Shown here: one piece after another, positions 51,097 to 54,291 of the stretch | Layout of the letters: the number at the start of each line of letters is the position of its first letter | How positions within the stretch are numbered: the first letter of the stretch is position 1 | DNA from: a bacterium | Lineage (GTDB): Bacteria > Zixibacteria > MSB-5A5 > WJJR01 | Length of the DNA: 54,291 nt | NCBI GenBank assembly: GCA_035559435.1 | Contig: DATMBC010000043.1 | Coordinates: 1 to 54,291 of the forward strand | Reading direction: 5' to 3' | Program-made: the position numbers and the translations under genes | The notes under the pieces: generated by a model | The model's input: only the letters and a program-made list of their open reading frames with translations | Told to the model about the DNA's origin: nothing | Database searches by the model: none

Positions 51097-52139
51097 CGTC
51101 CAATGGGAGGTGTGCCATCACAGCATCCGACAAACTGCGCGTAGGCGTCATCGGCGCCGGCTACTGGGGTCCCAATCTCATCCGCAACTTTGCGCTCGTT
51201 CCCGATGCGGCGGTGACCGGGGTGGCCGATGCTAAGCCCGAACGCCGCGCTTTCATTGCGCCGCGCTTTCCGACGGTCAAGGTCTTCGCGTCGGCCGAGG
51301 AGCTGATCCGCTGGGACCAAACCGATGCGGTGGTGATCGCCACCCCGGTCCATACCCATTTCCCGCTGGCCAAGGCCGCGCTGGAGGCGGGCAGGCATGT
51401 CCTGCTGGAAAAGCCGATGTGCGCCTCGGTCGCCGAGTGCGACCGGTTGATCGAACTGGCCGAGAAAAAAGGGCTGACTCTGATGGTCGACCACACCTTC
51501 CTCTACACCGGCGCGGTCCGCAAGATCGTCGCGCTGGTCGCCGGAGGCGAGATCGGCGAGGTCCTCTACTTTGACTCGGTGCGCGTCAACCTCGGACTGT
51601 TCCAACATGATGTCAATGTGCTCTGGGACCTTGCCCCGCATGATCTGTCGATCATGGACGCGGTCATGGGGCCGGGCGCCGAGGCGGTCTCCGCGCTCGG
51701 ACGCGCCCATCTGGGCACCCATGTCGAGAACATCGCCTACATGACCGTGATGTTCAATCACGGCGCCATCGCCCACTTTCATGTCAACTGGCTGGCGCCG
51801 GTCAAGGTCCGCACCACCCTCATCGGCGGCTCGCGCCGGATGATCGTCTACGATGACACCGAGCCGTCGGAGAAGGTCAAGATTTACGACAAGGGCGTCG
51901 ATGTCGCTACCGACGTCGAGAAAGTCCATCGCACGCTGGTCCAGTACCGCACCGGCGACATGCACGCTCCCAAAATCGACGACACCGAGGCGCTGCTTTT
52001 GGTGGCGCGCGAATTCGCCGATTCGATCCGCGAGAAACGGGCCCCCTTGACCGACGCCCACGCCGGCCGTCGGGTGGTCGCCGTCCTCGAAGCCGCCAAC
52101 AAATCGCTGACCCAGGAAGGCCGGCTGGTGCGGCTTTAG
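51093..52139 (+). CDS. Gfo/Idh/MocA family oxidoreductase (probable sugar-nucleotide dehydrogenase)
   Basis: About 340-348 aa. Rossmann start LRVGVIGAGYWGPNLIRNF, then VIATPVHTHFPLAKAALEAG and the catalytic-lysine motif LLEKPM; LAPHDLSIMD carries the conserved His/Asp. It resembles enzymes that oxidise sugar nucleotides at C3 (WlbA/WbpB type), which fits the glycan cluster. Start choice: a TTG at 51093 overlaps the upstream stop (TTGA), but the strongest ribosome site, GGGAGG (51105-51110), sits 6 bases before an in-frame ATC at 51117, where homologues would begin. I give the earliest overlapping canonical codon as the boundary; the true start may be the ATC. Confidence 0.9.
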   Translation: MTSNGRCAITASDKLRVGVIGAGYWGPNLIRNFALVPDAAVTGVADAKPERRAFIAPRFPTVKVFASAEELIRWDQTDAVVIATPVHTHFPLAKAALEAGRHVLLEKPMCASVAECDRLIELAEKKGLTLMVDHTFLYTGAVRKIVALVAGGEIGEVLYFDSVRVNLGLFQHDVNVLWDLAPHDLSIMDAVMGPGAEAVSALGRAHLGTHVENIAYMTVMFNHGAIAHFHVNWLAPVKVRTTLIGGSRRMIVYDDTEPSEKVKIYDKGVDVATDVEKVHRTLVQYRTGDMHAPKIDDTEALLLVAREFADSIREKRAPLTDAHAGRRVVAVLEAANKSLTQEGRLVRL

Positions 52140-52253
52140 CGCGCCAGAAACAATCCTGTCATCGTCACGGGGCGATGACAACGTTGGGGCCGGGATCACG
52201 AAGTCGGATCATGGGGCAGGTCCGAGACCCGCGTCTCCATCGGAAAAAGAACA

Positions 52254-52336
52254 GGCTCGGCGGAAGCCTCGCCCTCCCATTCACGCATTCCATGAAGTAT
52301 CGGGAGGGCGAGCCTCCCGGCGAGCCGCCGCCGACG
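52254..52336 (+). repeat. dispersed repeat, copy 1 (GGCTCGGC...GGGAGGGCG)
   Basis: Begins GGCTCGGCGGAAGCC, contains CTCCCATTCACGCATTCC then ATGAAGTATCGGGAGGGCG, and ends in GCCGCCGCCGACG. The arms TCGCCCTCCC and GGGAGGGCGA form a 10-bp hairpin. The second copy starts 165 bases later, and a partial copy is at 39280-39321. Confidence 0.75.
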
Positions 52337-52418
52337 TACCACCACGTAGCACCCAAGTCCGTTGCTTTCACTTGTATGGATTTGCGCATCGCCGCGCGAG
52401 GGGCCTACAATCCACGGC

Positions 52419-52490
52419 GGCTCAGCAGGAGCTTCGCCCTCCCATTCACGTATTCCATGAAGTATCGGGAGGGCGCGCCGCCGCCGACGG
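52419..52490 (+). repeat. dispersed repeat, copy 2
   Basis: Begins GGCTCAGCAGGAGCTTCGCC and shares CTCCCATTCACGTATTCC, ATGAAGTATCGGGAGGGCG and the GCCGCCGCCGACGG end with copy 1. A few substitutions and a short deletion near the 3' end distinguish them. Confidence 0.75.
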
Positions 52491-52792
52491 ATCGGTTGGT
52501 CGAAGCAATCCCTGTTCCCGCGCATCATCCGTGGCCTTCCGCTGCTGAGTAAGCTTTTTCGACATGGGAGTGGACCCCCTGGTACCGCTGGGGTCAGATT
52601 CGGACTTCTCAACATATGATTGACAAGTTTCCCACATTTACTCATCCCTATTGACAGAAAGTGAGGGTGGAAGGCTGATTGAGTTTCTTGGGAGCGGATT
52701 CATGGTAGCTTCAGGCTCCTACGTAAGTCCTCGCAGCCTTTGATAAGTCAGATTGAGTGCTTTTGAGGCAATGACTGGAGTGATACCACGCC

Positions 52793-54229
52793 ATGGGCAT
52801 TAACCCTGAGTCGATCTCAATAGAGGAAGTACTTCGTCGAGTTCCACCTTCGGCTCCTGAGGTGGAGATGGCGGTACTTGGGGCCATGATGCGAGATTCG
52901 GCCGCGAGTGTCGAGGTAATCGAGCTTCTGCGCGTAGAGGACTTCTACAAACCGGCACACAGGAAGATCTTTCTGGCAATGCAGGAATTGTTTCAGAAGA
53001 ATGAACCTATTGACATCGCAACTGTGGCATCCGAGCTGGAACGAACTTCTGAATTAGTCAGCGCTGGAGGCAGAACCTACCTTGTAGACATCGCAGATTC
53101 TGTCTTCACTTCGGCAAATGCGAAGACTCATGCCCAAATCGTCCTTGAGAAGTCACTCCTAAGGCAATTGTTAGCCGCTGCATCTGAGATTGAACAAAAG
53201 TGCTTTGGTGCGTTCGGTGATATCGGGAATCTACTTGACGAAACGGAAAAGGTCATCTTCGAGATCGCTGGGAGAAGGCTGCACCAAGACTTCTCAAGGA
53301 TCGGAGAGGTGTTACCACACACTTTCGAGCAGATTGAGCGCTATCGCACACAAGGCGGAGGCATCACTGGACTTTCAACGGGATTCAAAGATCTCGATGC
53401 TCTGACAGGTGGCCTCCATTCGACAGACTTGGTCGTTCTTGCGGGTCGACCCTCAATGGGTAAGACTGCCTTCGCATTGAACATCGTTGAGAACATCGCG
53501 CTTTCAACGGGTAAAGGATGCGCTGTCTTCTCCCTCGAAATGTCCAAGGAGCAACTCGCCGAGCGACTGCTCTCATCACATGCGCGAGTAAGCGCGCATA
53601 ACCTGAGGACTGGCCGTCTACGCAATGAAGAATATGCTCGACTGAACGTCTCGGCGGGAATGCTCTATGAAACGAAGATATTCGTAGACGATTCCGCAGC
53701 GTTAGGCATTCTGGAGCTCAGGGCCAAAGCACGCAGGCTGAAAGCGCAACATGACATTTCTCTTGTTGTGATTGACTACCTTCAAATGATGCATGGTCCG
53801 AGAAGTCTTGAAAACAGACAGCAGGAAATCTCTTTGATCTCGAGGTCATTGAAGGCTCTGGCCAAGGAACTCAAGGTCCCGGTCCTCGCGCTCTCCCAGC
53901 TGTCCCGTCAGGTCGAACAGCGCGGCGGCGATCGTCGCCCGCAACTGGCGGACCTGCGCGAATCGGGCGCCATCGAGCAGGACGCCGACGTCGTCATGTT
54001 TGTCTATCGTCCCGAGCGCTACGGCATCACCGAGGAGAAGGGGCAGTCGCTGGAAAACACCGCCGAAATCATTGTCGGCAAGCAGCGCAATGGTCCCACC
54101 GGGACCGTGCTTTTGACCTTCCTCAAAGAGTTCACCCGCTTCGAGAACCGGGCCGACACCCGCACCGTTGGCGTGCCGCCGCCGACCGTCTCCGCCGCGG
54201 GAGCGCCCCCGGATGATGCGCCGTTTTAG
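52793..54229 (+). CDS. dnaB: replicative DNA helicase DnaB
   Basis: 478 aa. The N-terminal domain (PPSAPEVEMAVLGAMMRD, residues ~18-35) is the DnaB/primase-interaction fold. The RecA-like motor has GLSTGFKDLDALTGG, Walker A GRPSMGKTAFA, SLEMSKEQLAERL, Walker B VVIDYLQMM and the late blocks LSQLSRQVEQRGGDRRPQLA, DLRESGAIEQDADVVMF and GKQRNGPTGTV. It unwinds DNA at the fork as a hexamer. The gene is intact but composite in base usage: the part before about 53870 is much less GC-rich than the part after it (24 of 60 bases G/C at 53761-53820, 44 of 60 at 53881-53940). A Pro/Ala-rich tail ends the protein. Confidence 0.96.
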   Translation: MGINPESISIEEVLRRVPPSAPEVEMAVLGAMMRDSAASVEVIELLRVEDFYKPAHRKIFLAMQELFQKNEPIDIATVASELERTSELVSAGGRTYLVDIADSVFTSANAKTHAQIVLEKSLLRQLLAAASEIEQKCFGAFGDIGNLLDETEKVIFEIAGRRLHQDFSRIGEVLPHTFEQIERYRTQGGGITGLSTGFKDLDALTGGLHSTDLVVLAGRPSMGKTAFALNIVENIALSTGKGCAVFSLEMSKEQLAERLLSSHARVSAHNLRTGRLRNEEYARLNVSAGMLYETKIFVDDSAALGILELRAKARRLKAQHDISLVVIDYLQMMHGPRSLENRQQEISLISRSLKALAKELKVPVLALSQLSRQVEQRGGDRRPQLADLRESGAIEQDADVVMFVYRPERYGITEEKGQSLENTAEIIVGKQRNGPTGTVLLTFLKEFTRFENRADTRTVGVPPPTVSAAGAPPDDAPF

Positions 54230-54291
54230 TCCCTGAGACCGTCGGTCATGTGCGGGATTAGGTGGGGCGGGGGAATGCCCTCACCCGGTCG

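Larger units (their letters stand above)
52140..52792. repeat. repeat-containing intergenic region upstream of dnaB
   Basis: No supported gene. It holds a hairpin TGTCATCG/CGATGACA at 52157-52180 (weak terminator for the oxidoreductase), a degenerate GGGCAGGTCCGAGACC motif near 52214, and two direct repeats at 52254-52336 and 52419-52490. From about 52560 to the dnaB start the composition becomes distinctly AT-richer, continuous with the first part of dnaB. Confidence 0.65.

Noticed and set aside
52254-52490. Possible CRISPR array
   Set aside because: Only two long repeats 165 bases apart, with an internal hairpin and no regular spacers or cas genes; better explained as a dispersed repeat.

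Overview
The window is GC-rich bacterial chromosome with dense, mostly co-oriented operons. Several traits point to the FCB side of the tree, for example a Zixibacteria-like candidate phylum: an S46 dipeptidyl-peptidase, an alternative complex III (ACIII) joined to a caa3-type oxidase, secreted subtilases ending in dockerin-like EF-hand repeats with a 'VFRGG/VAFRGG' signature, a DUF2723 membrane protein, and dispersed palindromic intergenic repeats. This placement is inference from gene content; no marker-gene comparison was possible.

Layout. 1-905: end of zwf, then pgl (oxidative pentose phosphate). 1018-4049 (minus): a lower-GC pair, a secreted lipoprotein and a subtilase. 4545-5055 (minus): a decayed 6-phosphogluconate dehydrogenase gene (gnd) with two in-frame stops and a frameshift. 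5271-5770: a cold-shock gene with a strong terminator, then a remnant of a Ser/Thr kinase-TPR gene. 6007-13591: S46 peptidase, a Cys-rich unknown, a MIO-family ammonia-lyase with Ala-Cys-Gly instead of Ala-Ser-Gly, and an active/inactive M16 peptidase pair. 13723-15216: a tiny zinc-ribbon-like protein (minus), a structured intergenic element, a four-helix membrane protein and a small HTH-like protein. 15283-18935: a large transketolase-like enzyme divergent from an ARPP-1-family protein, with a perfect palindrome between them.

19321-33831 is a respiratory superoperon: ActABCDEF, a small one-helix protein, a SCO copper chaperone, caa3 oxidase subunits II (with fused cytochrome c), I, III and IV, then, after a repeat-filled gap, heme A synthase and a second SCO protein. 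Together these make a quinol-to-oxygen electron chain plus its copper and heme A assembly factors. Heme O synthase (ctaB) is not in the window.

34021-39450: a second subtilase with the same C-terminal repeats, an orphan dockerin-repeat fragment beside a tRNA-Leu(CAA), an NtrB-like sensor kinase, and a secreted nuclease. 39409-44008: a complete FMN-riboswitch-controlled riboflavin operon (ribD, ribE, ribBA, ribH) followed by nusB. 44015-52139: an envelope glycan cluster (DUF2723, GT4, flippase-like, GT-C, Gfo/Idh/MocA oxidoreductase). 52793-54229: dnaB, whose first three quarters have clearly lower GC than its last quarter, which suggests a mosaic gene.

The observations most worth a second look are the mosaic dnaB, the gnd pseudogene beside intact zwf-pgl, the MIO Cys variant, the two related palindromic repeat sub-families with compensating arms, and the possible ATC start of the oxidoreductase. 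I saw no CRISPR array, prophage, insertion sequence or clearly new multi-gene system.
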